This document shows positions 11,021 through 22,110 of a stretch of DNA of 64,000 nt, piece after piece (within the stretch, counting starts at the first letter, position 1; the number at the start of each line of letters is the position of its first letter). Below the pieces are notes generated by a model. The model did not search any database and had not been told where the DNA came from. It saw nothing but the letters and a program-made list of their open reading frames with translations. Origin of the DNA: Trigonopsis variabilis (taxonomy: Eukaryota > Ascomycota > Trigonopsidomycetes > Trigonopsidales > Trigonopsidaceae); contig PPXM03000002.1 in assembly GCA_003707065.3 (NCBI GenBank), positions 1,612,001 through 1,676,000 of the forward strand, given 5' to 3'. Position numbers and translations under genes: made by a program.

Positions 11021-11329
11021 ATGCTTCGACAGTCAAGAATCTTCTTAAGACCTTTGATTCATCGACGATTGGCCACTACGGCTACTGCTGCTACTCCTCC
11101 TCCTCCGTTGAACCGCGGCCCTCGCCCCATTGGAGGTTTTAGGGGTGCCTTTGTCGGCTTCCTGTTTGGCTCTTCTTTGACCGGATTTGTTCTCTATGAT
11201 TACCTGCTGGGCAATTACGAGCGCGCCAACGAATCCTTGGTGGCTGATTTGGTCTCTTTACAAAAGAATGTTCGCAATCTTGACACCTACGTGCGAACGT
11301 TGGAGGCCCAATTGGCTAACAAATCCTAA
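11021..11329 (+). CDS. Small mitochondrial protein with one membrane segment, function unknown
   Basis: A 102-aa single-exon frame. The N-terminus MLRQSRIFLRPLIHRRLATT is basic, lacks acidic residues and looks like a matrix-targeting presequence. A Pro-rich linker (ATPPPPLNRGPRP) and a Gly-rich hydrophobic segment (GGFRGAFVGFLFGSSLTGFV) follow. The C-terminus is predicted helical with heptad-like spacing (VADLVSLQKNVRNLDTYVRTL). An in-frame ATG at 10955 would add 22 residues and bury the presequence, so 11021 is preferred. I recall similar short fungal proteins of unknown function but cannot name the family. The composition points to an inner-membrane protein with a short coiled coil. Confidence 0.65.
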   Translation: MLRQSRIFLRPLIHRRLATTATAATPPPPLNRGPRPIGGFRGAFVGFLFGSSLTGFVLYDYLLGNYERANESLVADLVSLQKNVRNLDTYVRTLEAQLANKS

Positions 11330-11679
11330 ACTCTACAAATCCATCTAAGGAAGCCCTGACTTCTTATGAATTTGAAAAATCATCCACATTATTCCAATTG
11401 CTAAGAAACTGGAGAAACATGACATTGTATGGATAGTTCGAATGCAACATTTTTGAACTACATGTAAATAACAAGCCTTAGTTTATTATGTATAATGCAC
11501 CCGTCTTGAAAATTGATGATAACTCAAGCATCAATACGCCTTCAGTGATATGAACTCTAGGTTCTGTTCATGAAGATATTTCTCCTGGTCCTAGCCGTTT
11601 TCATCACTGTAACGATACAGTCATGGTAGCAGGTTTCTGAATTGTCGCCATTTAAGAGGAAATTTGTTCTGGCCATCAG

Positions 11680-12733
11680 ATGTCCACAGGTAAGCAAAGC
11701 TTCCGTTTTTCTTGTGACTGATCTGCTAGATACCTCTCCAGCATCGTCCAATGGACCACCTGTTCTTGCGCTGCGGTTTTTGGTTCCATCGTCTGCGGCA
11801 GCCCTGCTTGAATCTCGACCAGATCTCGTCGTTTCCTCGGGCAAGTCGGAAGAAATCAATATCAACTTTCCAGCGTATTCTTCAGGATGCATCGAGAGGT
11901 TGTTAGTGATAACAGCGCCGCTTAAAGTTCTTGCATCAGTCACTAGCCTCTTAGCCGGAGTATTGTCACTGGATCTCGACCCTACCGATATCGAGCCTGA
12001 TCAAGTCGAGTTGCAATTAAGCAAAGGTAAGCCGTACGGAGTTAGAGTAATTATCCCAAGCCTGACAATACGATCACTGGGTGCGAGAGATATAGCCAAG
12101 ATCGCTGAGGACGCCGGAGCCCAAATTCATGTGGCTGCAACAGATCTTCCTTTAAGCAGCGAGCGTGTGGTACAAATTTTTGGACTGCCCGATGGTATAC
12201 ATCGAGCAGCTTTCGCTTTGGGGGATATCTTGGCCAGCGGTCGTCACTCTCCCTCTGCTCCGGTAGTCTACTATAATCCTAAACCAGCATACGGAGTATT
12301 TGGCTTGCCAGAGTCATTTTCTGCTCGTCTAGATAACGATCTAATGACACCTGCTAATCCTTATGGGATCAATGTCACTGCGAACGCAGGTACTCCGATC
12401 GACATGGGATCTCAGTTAGGCATGCCGCCGAGAAGACGTCGGGAACATAGGTCAAATGGGCGCCTTGTTACGAGAAGAATGATGATACCAAAAGAAGTTG
12501 TGGGCGCCGCGATAGGGAAAGGTGGCCACAATATCAACGAGGTTAGACGCTTATCCGGCTGCGACGTGCAGATAGACGATCGTGATGGAAAAGCAGAGCG
12601 CCAGGTCACATTTACTGGCCTTCCTGAAGAGGTGGAGAATGCGATGTATATGATCCAAGCCAAAATCGACGGTGAACGAGATAGAAACCATCCTCATTTA
12701 TATGATTTAGGGAGAGTGGCACCGAGAGATTGA
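11680..12733 (+). CDS. Triple-KH RNA-binding protein, hnRNP K / Hek2 type
   Basis: Poly(C)/hnRNP-K-like proteins bind mRNA through three KH domains and control its stability, localisation or translation (yeast Hek2/Khd1, fission-yeast Rnc1). A 10-nt first exon (ATG TCC ACA G, 11680-11689) joins by a 52-nt intron to exon 11742-12733, giving 333 aa. KH-like folds lie at about residues 10-80, 105-180 and 255-320. Only the third keeps the RNA-gripping GxxG loop (IGKGGHNINEVRRLSGCDVQI). In the first two it is absent (VPSSAAALLES; IRSLGARDIAKIAEDAGAQIHV). A Arg-rich patch (PPRRRREHRS) precedes KH3. The first two domains are therefore probably structural or protein-binding. The longer open frame that starts upstream uses no ATG and ignores a good donor, so the spliced start is preferred. 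Confidence 0.8.
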
Positions 12734-13170
12734 GTTATAGGATATTGTGACTCATTAGACAGCTGGCAAATCCTATAATCAAATACGAACTTGTCACCTC
12801 GACAAGAACTGAAGAAAAAACACGGTTGACGCTTACCTAATAAAGCGGAACACGGATCTCAAGACTGACATTCACCTGAAGAGGAGGATTTCTTCGATGG
12901 AGGTCATCTGTGCGCTTGGTTTAACTGCGATGAATGCTCATTTTACATTTAAATCTCGCAATCTCTCATGAAAATATATATGCATGAATCACGTATATCA
13001 TAACGTACAAGTAGGCTACACCAATGTTTTCACAAAGGACCTAAGGGCATCCACAAAGGAGTCGACGCAATATAGGACAGATCAAAGACGGCATCAGTAT
13101 ACTGAGGCCAGCAGATATGCATCGAAACGTGTCAATTCATAGTCTATGAGAATCCTCAATGACTGCCAAC
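12734..13170. other. Convergent gap between the KH gene and POL5
   Basis: 437 bp between two convergent 3' ends. It should hold both 3' UTRs and polyadenylation signals. No frame, RNA gene or repeat was recognised. Confidence 0.4.
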
Positions 13171-16105
13171 TCATTTTCCTCTCACGCTACCAAGCCAATT
13201 GATCAAATCCAGAAAAAACCCAGCTTTCATTTTGAGCGCTTTGCGAGTTGTCCATTCGGATAATGTTTCAGCGTATAGTTTGCATATTTGCTGTATCCAA
13301 GCAGCTTTATCAACCTCAAGGAGGACCTTTGACAAGAAAATCCCACATTGACTACAAGCAAGTGCGTGCGCACCTCCTTTATTGAGCCTCAAAGCCTGTT
13401 GATGAACTGTCTGTAGAGTCTTAAAGACGTCTTCAGGATCTTGGACAACAGGTAAAGGCTTTGCGCGACAAACCTTAGTTTTGAGTAAGTCATGGGCCCT
13501 AGAGGCTAAGGCTTGATCGGTGGTCGTCCCGATGAGGGAGAGAAGGGGACAAACAATATAGACTAGAAGGGGACTCGACGGCTCATTTCGGACGAAGATG
13601 TCCAATAAACTGAGCACACGGTGCTTGAATTGTACGATGTTTTCTCGAGCCCGACGGGGGTTGACAGCTCTCTCCTCTTCTGCCTTTCGTTGCTTGAAGA
13701 TCTCTGTAATCTGGGCATCCAAAGCAAACATCTGCTCATCATCCATTACGTCTGAACTGTCGTCGCTATCACGCTCGTCTGTGGTTCCTAATGCCCGAGC
13801 AAGAGCGGCGTTGAGAGCTTGATCACGTTCGGAAAGACCATCAGTGGCCTCGTTATCATCGTCATCGTCATCTTCATCTTCATCTTCACCCTCCTCGTCG
13901 TCTTCATCGTCATCATCATCTTCTTCTTCATCCTGACTTTCTCCGCTAGAAAGATTATCTATATCTATTTCCTCCTCTATCATATCTTCGTTGATGTCGG
14001 CTTCTTCGTCTTCAGGCTCAAACAGGTCCTCCTGTCCTTTTGCACTTTCCTTGGTCATCAAAACATCCAATAAAACTTGCAATGTCTCAGCATCCACATA
14101 GCTGGTATAGGCCCCCCACACAGTCTCCGCTAATTTTCTCAGTGCAGCTGAGGGTCTAGAAACAAGACCTAACAATATTTCAGCCAAAGCGATCGTCTCG
14201 GCATTTTGGTCTTGTTCGCCTAACTCTCCATATACATTGAGAACTTCATCCAAAACACCAGCGGCAGAAGGTTCACCTCCATACAGCTCCAGTAGTGCAT
14301 AACTTAATAACAGCTCAAGCGCCTGCAGTTGAGGAGTATCCGCATGGCGACTCGTCCGTGAGGCATGGATTCGCTCCGCTGATTTGATGGCTCTAGTCTT
14401 TATCCTCCGAATATTCGAATCGGTATTGTGAACAAGAGGCAATCCAGCTTTCTCCGCCTTGGATACAAATTTGACCAATCGGAAAGGCCATCCTGTCACA
14501 TCAGTCAGAAAAAGACCGAGAATGGAGAAAAGACGAGTATTAGCTACCGCTCTGTCAGAGTCTGACAGTGGAGGTGACGGCGTCTCCACCTTAGCTAACG
14601 AATCCAGAGAAGACGAGGACGCAGACGTGGGAATAGTGAAAAAGGAATAGACTGCAAGCTGAAACAAGAGCAATTCTAAGGACGAGACTGTTTTGGAAAG
14701 CTCATCCTTCTTAGCCTTAAAGAAGATCATTAGAAGATCGGAAACAATCTTGCGGCTTGTGGGTGAATAATTAGGTGGAGATGCGAATAAATGCTGAAGA
14801 TAAGCAGACACATTGTCGATGTCTAGTGCAGCACAATTAACAAGGATCTCTTCAACCAAATGAGATTTTGTCAATCTATCAAAATTAATATTTCCGTGTG
14901 TCCCAAGCAATGCCTCAATGATAACAAGGCAGGATCCAGGCCGTGACGCGAGAGATTCTAAACATGATGACGTGGACTTTGCTGCTTTATGAAGCAAGCG
15001 TTCGGACTGAGACAGTTGATTAATAAAGCACCTTAAGAAATTCTTCGATAAGATCACTGACAACGATTCTGAAGGCATTTCATCTCCAAACAATCGAACA
15101 AGAGCAAACCCCCAACATTTCCTCTCAGGAGACGAAGAAGATGAAAACAAGCCTTCATCAACAATGGTATTCCAAAAGTCTTTCAAAGTCATCGGGTTGC
15201 TTTTATTCTGAGTCTTAGATCTCTTTCTAGGCCGGGGTTGATCATTAAACTCAGATGAGAATCGTTTGGCGAATAAACTCCACACAAAATGTAGTTTCGG
15301 GTTCCAATTCGATGAAGATTCGTTTGAAGATTGCCTCATGATTTTTGAAAGATTATGTATGCCCGAAGTAGACAGATATTCATCCAGTATACTTCTAGCT
15401 TGATTGGAGCACTCATTAGGGTCAACATTCAGTAGTATCCCGACAAAATCAGGTGTCTGGGTCAAGCCATTGACTTTGTATTGGTCCAAAGTTATATCAA
15501 TTGCTTTAACATATGAGAGTGAAGGGTCGGAATTGGACTGTAGGATCTCAGGCAATATGCTTATGACTTGACAAGCGACCACCCCACACGGTTCATGAAG
15601 CCAGGCCTTCTGACATGCTAATGAACAAAGACATGTGATAAATTTTGAAAAGGAATCTAGAGACATAGAAGGTCCAAGTAGTAGTGATGAGGCCACTAAA
15701 GCTTGGAGCCCAAACAATAGCCCAAATTGAACCTCTCGTTGTTCCTAATTTTAGCGTCTTTATTTGATTTAGCACTTACAGCACCGCTCATGCTTCCCGA
15801 TTTCTTACATGCCTTCTCTAACCGGTCCACATAGTCCGAAATGGAGACTTTATCAGCTCGAGCGTCAAGTAACTAGAGTTAGGGTATATTGTTAGATAAG
15901 TTTGAAATACCTGAGACAGTGCCAAAGAGAAGCCTAATCGACTGCTGGCTCGAGATGAAGTCAATCCCCGGATCAAGCGATTCAATGCGTAATCCCAGTC
16001 TTCCGAGATGTCTTTTGAAATGAGCTCCTGGACTAGATCTCGTGCTGCGTTCGCCCGTGCTGTCGCATCCTCCTCTGCCAGGGAATAATAATAATCAAGT
16101 GACAT
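13171..16105 (-). CDS. POL5: Pol5 / MYBBP1A-like nucleolar protein
   Basis: Despite its B-type polymerase name, Pol5 is a HEAT-repeat nucleolar protein needed for rRNA synthesis and ribosome-subunit assembly. Exons 15911-16105, 15780-15872 and 13171-15744, with introns of 38 and 35 nt, give 953 aa (yeast Pol5 about 1020). Family landmarks are SSRASSRLGFSLALSQ in exon 1, EREVQFGLLFGLQALV-like EQREVQFGLLFGLQAL at the start of exon 3, long alpha-helical repeats, and a very acidic Asp/Glu tract at about residues 670-735 (genomic 13830-14010), encoded by a GAT/GAC/GAA-rich low-complexity stretch. A basic cluster (RPRKRSKTQNK) near residue 260 could act in nuclear or nucleolar targeting. The start MSLDYYYSL was chosen because it begins the conserved region. 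In-frame ATGs farther upstream would add an unrelated leader. Confidence 0.92.
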
Positions 16106-16512
16106 GCGAGCTTTTTTTACTGAAAAAATTCCCAATGTATTTGTTCCCGTTGGCACGTGATCATTACATCCTGCTACACCGCAGCCTCGTATGGTTATCA
16201 GCTTAGGCTTCATTATGAGAACTTGATAAAAAAAAGAATGGTGCCTGGGAAAAGCGTCCAAATGCACTAGCATTACTAGATTTAAGAAGTTGAAAACCTA
16301 CACTTATTCATTTCCCTCGCCATTGTCTTGAAATGCTAATCCAGTTGAATCTACAGTAGAATTGAGACTTGATCTCGATTAAAAGAATATAGTCTATGAC
16401 CGACCGAGTTTCTAATTGAATCGGCGAACGATACATTAATGATGCAGAAATGAGAAAGCGCAAGGTCTTCTCGTGTAAGGCCGAGGTCTTCCATTTATCC
16501 AATTATTGAGAA
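16106..16512. other. Gap between POL5 and the Fig1-like gene
   Basis: 407 bp in tandem minus orientation, presumably the POL5 promoter and the Fig1-like 3' UTR. A 64-codon minus-strand frame (16308-16502) has no family resemblance and is treated as chance. Confidence 0.4.
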
Positions 16513-17687
16513 CTATTTATGAATAGGGTAAGAAGAAGCCCGAGCACTACGGTTATGAACAGGCATGGGATTTCGTGGCTCCTCTAATGAATGAGTGTCT
16601 ATGCTAGACAAGCTTGAGGGAGCACTTATCGACGATGCGCCTGAAGTTGTTGGCAATCCACGATTAGAAATAGATATCATAGGGTGAAGATGAATCGCGC
16701 GTCTGTGAGATCTTCGAGGAGCCGTCGGGGATCCTGAGGATCGTCGGGAGCTAGAAGAAGGGGGTATCTGTAGTACATCCCGAAATTCCCACCAAAGAAG
16801 CTGGCGCCGCTGGGTATGAGTAATAACGACGAGTAAAACAGCCACGAAGAAGCTCAAGATAATGGACTCGAGATAAATTCCTTTGAACTTCGAGCTAAAT
16901 CTCATCTCCACGACGTGCCAAAACGAGGCGCTTGGAATAACTTGGTAAGCATCAAAGGCAGACTTAGTTCTGTAGAATGCAGCCAGCATAATAAGGCATA
17001 GAGAGAAATTAGCTACGAAGGCAGCTCGGTGTATCACATAGGCGATAAAGGATGTATTAACAAATGTACCCCAGAAAATCAAAACGGCAGACGTACCAGC
17101 AAGTGAAATAGCCATAGTAGGATAGAAGGGGTCAGCGATCTGCTCAGCTATCATAATGACAGCATCAAATATGTTGGAAGGGCCAGTGATATCGACTGTA
17201 CTTAACTCTGGTTGTTTATAAAGCATAGCTGAAGTAATTTCTTCTGTTAAAGATACTTTTGGAGGCGCTTCTACGCCAAAAGCTTCGGAAAGCGATGCCT
17301 TATCGTACCGCGAGATACACAGATGAGGACGATCTTCAGTGAAAACACACATTCCAATTGGACCCACACGGATTTCAATGGTGGATGATGGAGGAACAGT
17401 GATAGACTTGGCTAACGACAAAGACCTGTTAGAAGAGCTAACTGGTCGAGAGGCATTATCCAATTGATATGAAATAGACATTGAATACAAATCAATCAAT
17501 GCTGGAGATCCATTTGAACATGCGACAAGGATCATCACTGGAGAGTCAGCGCTAGCATCTAGAAAAAAAGGTCACCTTGACTGAGTAAGATCACAACTAT
17601 AAATATGCCAGTGACGATCCGTAGGATATACATTCGGCTGAACCGGGGATCCTCGTTCAACAAGAGATCAGCGATATCTGAATTCAT
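16513..17687 (-). CDS. Fig1-domain four-transmembrane protein (mating, Ca2+ influx)
   Basis: Fig1 proteins are claudin-like, four-pass membrane proteins induced during mating; they support low-affinity calcium influx and membrane fusion. Exons 17576-17687 and 16513-17537, with a 38-nt intron whose branch is GCTGAC, give 378 aa. Hydrophobic segments are YILRIVTGIFIVVILLS (TM1), AISLAGTSAVLIFWGTFV (TM2), a segment around VIHRAAFVANFSLCLIMLAA (TM3) and YLESIILSFFVAVLLVVITH (TM4). The large loop between TM1 and TM2 holds EIRVGPIGMCVF followed by a second Cys (HLC), the loop signature I associate with the family. A Ser/Arg-rich cytosolic tail follows TM4. The frame is open upstream of the ATG at 17687 to a plausible acceptor (TTACAG at about 17750), so a further 5' exon cannot be excluded. 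Confidence 0.72.
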
Positions 17688-18198
17688 GAGAGCTAATTCC
17701 CTTGTGGATGTATGCAAAGGCAACAAGTCAGATCCACGTCTAGTCAACTGTAAGACTAATTGTGAGAATGGTAGAAATCTTTCAAGTGCAGTAAATAGTA
17801 AAGAAATCTAAATCTTTGTATAAGAAAGCGGTTGTCTAACCGGATACTGGAGGTCACTCCAAATGGATTGATCAACTAGAGTTGCACTCCAACAATAAAA
17901 CTTAAGCAGCAAATCTAAAAGGAAGTCACCATTCCAAGAAAAAAAAGCCCGAAGGTATCTCAATATCACTGGGTACAGACTATCTGATGAATCAGAAACA
18001 ATACGACAGCTTCAATCACTTCACAATCACTGAAAAGGTGTGATTAGACCACAGGTATTACATAGATGGTATATAAATGCTATCGTGAATAACATGAGTG
18101 GTATCAAAGTTGTAAATAAGGTGACTTGATTTGCAGATGAGACTCTTCTAAAAACGTGACACTACGAGTGAACCCAACGAACAACTTAAACTTGTTAA
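17688..18198. promoter_or_regulatory. Divergent promoter region, Fig1-like gene / GRH1
   Basis: 511 bp between two divergently transcribed genes, AT-rich, with no convincing coding frame. I could not identify a specific pheromone-response or other regulatory element by eye. Confidence 0.35.
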
Positions 18199-19266
18199 AT
18201 GGGGGCAGAACAATCACAACTGCAAGGAGACCAACCTGGACTAGTTGTGGATCCAAGGACAGCTCAAGGATTCAGGGTGATATATACTCGGCCTGATTCT
18301 CTGGCTCGGACATACGGTTTAGAATCGTACTATGACTTTATAGTTGGAGTCAATGGGCGGATCCTTTCTGATAGTCAATCGACTCCCATTTCCCATGAGC
18401 AGTCGAATGTTGAACTACAAATTGAACTGTTCAAGCAGGAAGTGAAGAACTGTAGAGGCCGAGTAATCTATTTTACGCTGTGGTCATCTAAAGGATCTAC
18501 TGTTCGCCAAGTTGCAATCCCCCTGACGTCTATAACTGAGGATTCTGATGTTTCATCAATGATAGGACTCTTTTTACAGTGGACTCCCTTGTCTATTGGA
18601 GACTTTGTTTGGCATATCTTGGATATTCAACCAAATTCTCCTGCTGAGATCGCAGGCCTGCTGCCTTATTCGGACTACATAATAGGAGTTGCAGATGCTA
18701 ACTGGAAGCCAGATACTGAGTATGAAGAGCAGGTTGATATAGAATCGGATGACGACGAAGGATACACACGGTCGGGCCGGAAAATCAAGCTCAACTATCT
18801 CATTGGTGAAGGCGCTTTGGCAAAGGTCATTGAAAGCTCGGTTAACCGTACGTTACCGCTACTTGTATACAATCATGAAGCAGATACAACTCGAGTAGTA
18901 TCGATTGTTCCCCATCACGGCTGGGGTGGAGAAGGACTGTTAGGTTGTGGTGTCGGATACGGTTATCTTCATCGGATCCCCGAGCCAGCTACATCTGAAG
19001 CGCCCCCAATGCCAGGAGAGATTGTTTTTGAGCAAGAACAGGAATCTCACGATGCGACAGATGAACTTTTCACACCGGCAGAGAGTGAACTCCTGACCCC
19101 GGCCGAGGCTGTCCCTACAGAATCTCCAAAACGTACCAAGACGAAGAAGTCAAGACCCAGGGCTGATCTGGATGCTTATTTTGCAGAACAGGAGAAAGAA
19201 TCCCATGCCAGAGATGTACTTAGCGCTAATAGTCCTGGCAGTGGCCCACCTCCGCCTCCTCATTAG
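18199..19266 (+). CDS. GRH1: GRASP-family Golgi/ER-exit-site tethering protein
   Basis: GRASP65/55 homologue that acts at ER exit sites and cis-Golgi membranes and in unconventional secretion. It is a single exon of 355 aa. Two PDZ-like domains occupy about residues 15-100 and 105-205, with GFRVIYTRPDSLARTYGLESYYDFIVGVNG-type phasing in PDZ1 and HILDIQPNSPAEIAGLLPY in PDZ2. The hallmark after PDZ2 is GWGGEGLLGCGVGYGYLHRI, nearly invariant in the family. A low-complexity acidic, Ser/Pro-rich tail follows. The protein starts MGAEQS, a classical N-myristoylation context as in animal GRASPs, whereas S. cerevisiae Grh1 uses an acetylated amphipathic helix. The start is therefore well fixed by the glycine at position 2. 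Confidence 0.95.
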   Translation: MGAEQSQLQGDQPGLVVDPRTAQGFRVIYTRPDSLARTYGLESYYDFIVGVNGRILSDSQSTPISHEQSNVELQIELFKQEVKNCRGRVIYFTLWSSKGSTVRQVAIPLTSITEDSDVSSMIGLFLQWTPLSIGDFVWHILDIQPNSPAEIAGLLPYSDYIIGVADANWKPDTEYEEQVDIESDDDEGYTRSGRKIKLNYLIGEGALAKVIESSVNRTLPLLVYNHEADTTRVVSIVPHHGWGGEGLLGCGVGYGYLHRIPEPATSEAPPMPGEIVFEQEQESHDATDELFTPAESELLTPAEAVPTESPKRTKTKKSRPRADLDAYFAEQEKESHARDVLSANSPGSGPPPPPH

Positions 19267-19337
19267 AATACAATTATAATGAATATGATGCATGAATCCT
19301 TAAAGACGCTATCGTACAACAATTATCCGCCAAGCTT

Positions 19338-20510
19338 TTATTGTAATAATTCGTCGCGGAAATGCTTCTGGTTATTTATATTCTTACCTTCTCTCCTCAT
19401 TCGAATATTTTCTGCACGCTGTATATCCTTCTGGGCCCCACGTACAGATTTAGTGAGGGAGATATCATGAGATTGAACTAATCCACGGCCATCGGCAGCC
19501 ACGACGGTTCCTTCAGCTTCAGATACCGTCTGAGGACGCAGGGACTGTCGGTAATACCGCGCAAGTGACCGATGACCGACTCTTAAACCAGAAGGCAGCG
19601 CCAATTCATAACCAGTGTCACTCAAAATTTGAGTGTTGTCCCCAACCTCGGTATCGTCAGAAGCGGCATCATCGTCGTCATCCTCTGGAACTTCAGCCTC
19701 GACGTCCTCCCATTCGTCATTTTGATCTGGATAAGATGACGTAAAATCATAGAAATCAGATATCTCTAACTGTTGTTCTTGGGTCTCATAGGGAATCCTG
19801 CAATGCTGCTTGGCCAACATGTGGTTAATAGTAGCTTCAGTGGATCGACCTTCAAATGGGCAAGCAAGACATAGATTACCGATTGAGATCTTTTCCCATA
19901 AGTAGTCCAATAAACCATTCAAGTCAACAAGATAGGCACGTTCAGGGATAAACATGCCATGGAACTTCCACATATGAAGAGCATTTTCCTCGGCATCTTT
20001 AGCGGGGTGTTTACAGAAGAAACACTTATCCACAGATGATCTAAATGGATAAGCGCCATCAGGCACTTCTCCATCATGAACCGAAGAAAGTATCTCTCCT
20101 GGTTGTATCTCGCTATTGGCATCGCCAAAATCCGAAGAATTGACAGTTGAAGCTAAGGAAGACTCTCTGAGGGATATATGATCCCTATTAAAAGAACGGG
20201 ATTGCCTGTCTTCGAAAAGCTTGACATTTTTCTTATGTTTAGCGGAAGCCACATGGTTATCATAGGCTCCTTGACTAATGAACCTCTTATTTCCACAAGC
20301 AGCACAAGACTTTTCAAATAGAAGCCTTTCTCTCCCTGCATTTGCGATATCTGTTTGTTGACGAACCTTTTCATCAAAATACTCTGAAGATATTGGTGGT
20401 AAGGAAGCGACTTTCCGTTTGAGATTGTACCGATGCCAGTCAGTCTTCATATGAGACCTCTGGATATCTGCAGCATCGAATGATAAATTACACGTGGTGC
20501 ACGTCAGCAT
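19338..20510 (-). CDS. REI1: Rei1-type zinc-finger 60S ribosome maturation factor
   Basis: Cytoplasmic factor that releases Arx1/Alb1 from pre-60S subunits and checks the exit tunnel with its C-terminal tail. It is a single exon of 390 aa. Four C2H2-type fingers are visible in the family order: CTTCNLSFDAADIQRSHMKT (with a second His), CAACGNKRFISQGAYDNHVA, CFFCKHPAKDAEENALHMWK and CLACPFEGRSTEATINHMLA. An acidic stretch (EDDDDDAASDDTE) and the conserved C-terminal SGLRVGHRSLARYYRQSLRP follow, the latter being the tunnel-inserting basic tail region. The ATG at 20510 places the first finger at residue 3, as in orthologues; the frame upstream has no ATG. The 3' end lies 72 bp from the convergent GRH1 stop. 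Confidence 0.95.
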   Translation of the reverse strand: MLTCTTCNLSFDAADIQRSHMKTDWHRYNLKRKVASLPPISSEYFDEKVRQQTDIANAGRERLLFEKSCAACGNKRFISQGAYDNHVASAKHKKNVKLFEDRQSRSFNRDHISLRESSLASTVNSSDFGDANSEIQPGEILSSVHDGEVPDGAYPFRSSVDKCFFCKHPAKDAEENALHMWKFHGMFIPERAYLVDLNGLLDYLWEKISIGNLCLACPFEGRSTEATINHMLAKQHCRIPYETQEQQLEISDFYDFTSSYPDQNDEWEDVEAEVPEDDDDDAASDDTEVGDNTQILSDTGYELALPSGLRVGHRSLARYYRQSLRPQTVSEAEGTVVAADGRGLVQSHDISLTKSVRGAQKDIQRAENIRMRREGKNINNQKHFRDELLQ

Positions 20511-22110
20511 TTCTCGTAGAATGAAGTTAAGATCAACTTTGATTCTGTGGCCAGAAACTAGGCTGAATTTTTCTCCCAACTGTAGCGGTCACGTTACCCG
20601 AATACTGGGATGGCAACAGAGAACCTAGAACCTAGAACCTGAACAGAGAGAGGGAGTGCGTCTAATATGATTTGGAATCTTATCTAAGAGTTAGAAAGGG
20701 CTATAGCATTATGCGTGCTGGTGCACTGTGGCTGTCTATGGATAACAGTTTTTTCCGAAACTCATCGTATAGCAGATGGCGCAAGAGAGAGGCGCTGTGT
20801 ATATTGAGTGGTTTGAGTAGTTTGGTAATTTTATCTCTAATAAATAATGTTTTATGATGAAACATAATAGAATGTCTATTCAATTATATAAACTTTAGTG
20901 AGCATCAGCGATAAAGGCTTAAGAAAATCGAGAGAAGCTAGTGAATAGAGAAAAGCCTATTCTTATGGAGTCTTCAAAGGCTAAAAGGATAAATGATTTA
21001 TGCGATGCTTCTGATTGGAACTTTCTCCAGATGATTCGTTAGTCTTACACACAATTATAGCCAAGCAAGTGATGTGATTATTGATGCCGATCAATCAATC
21101 CATTGAGACAGAAGAAGAATTGTCAGGTGAGATTGATAAAAAAGTATGACGTCTTTATTCTCGCATTCTTGGCGACAGTACAGAAAGGTCTCATTTAGCA
21201 TTACGAGAAAGGTAGGCTCTAGACCGATAGCTTGGCTCATGACGCCACTGTTGCGCCTCTTTATGGCTCAAGAGGATTTGACATGACATGAGTCATCAAT
21301 AAGCAATGTATTGTACTCAAAGAATGCCTACAATGAGAGTTTATTTTGTGCATGGGTTGGCATTCTATCCAGAATGAGAATAGAAGAAAATCATATCCCT
21401 TTGTTGCCGTACACGGCGCCACACCGGAGAAAGGGCGGAGAGAGGGTTACCATTTTGTGTGATAGAGTTGCGAGCGTAAAAGAAGATGATAATTCTTTTG
21501 CGACACATTTAGATTCCAAAAAAAAAACTCAATATTTCTGAAAGATAAGTGTGTATTTTCAATCCGAATCTAGTTGCTGTTTAGTAGTTTGAGTGGACGA
21601 TAACTTTGGGCATACAACGACAAGACGGCGTTGACACCCTTAGGATGGCTAATATGGAATGAGGGGCGAAAACCTATTTAAATTAGACACTAGAGCTCAG
21701 CCCACCTAGAAATTTTAATCTTATGATTAACTGAACTTTTTACTTCAATAGGCTATTGAGGATGAAGGTTTCAAAGTGCAGGAAAACATCACGTTGCTAG
21801 GGAAAAGTATTAAACGAGTTGACCGGTAAAGCTCCGCAATTAGGCTGAGTTTGGTAATAGTAAGAGTACCAAGAGGTTGCCAACGGCGAAAAATCGGGAT
21901 AAGCGGAAAGCGGCATCACCCAACACAAAGTGTTTATAAATGGGCGAGATGGCAGAGATGAAGGAATCTTATTTGGTCTTCGTTCTCGCTCTTGATAAGG
22001 AAAGAGAAATCAACCTCGAAATTTACTGCTCTTGCCGATCAAGCCTTATACCCTACTGTTTATAATCCGACTCGACTGTTTATACTTTGTTATTAGGACA
22101 TAACCCTATC
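20511..22110. promoter_or_regulatory. Long (1.6 kb) divergent gap upstream of the first DHA1 transporter
   Basis: Unusually long for this window and without a supported gene. It contains a short direct repeat of GAACCTA units near 20622-20645, just upstream of REI1. A TATAAA match at 21935-21940 lies 171 bp before the transporter ATG and is followed by an AT-rich leader. The size suggests a large regulated promoter; no named activator site is certain by eye. Confidence 0.45.

Noticed and set aside
13830-14010. Plus-strand frame opposite the POL5 acidic tract as a gene
   Set aside because: It is the antisense of a low-complexity Asp/Glu-coding repeat and has no independent features.
16308-16502. 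64-codon minus-strand frame between POL5 and the Fig1-like gene
   Set aside because: No recognisable domain or start context; likely chance.
20622-20645. Short GAACCTA direct repeats upstream of REI1 as a regulatory array
   Set aside because: Only about three short copies; no evidence of function.
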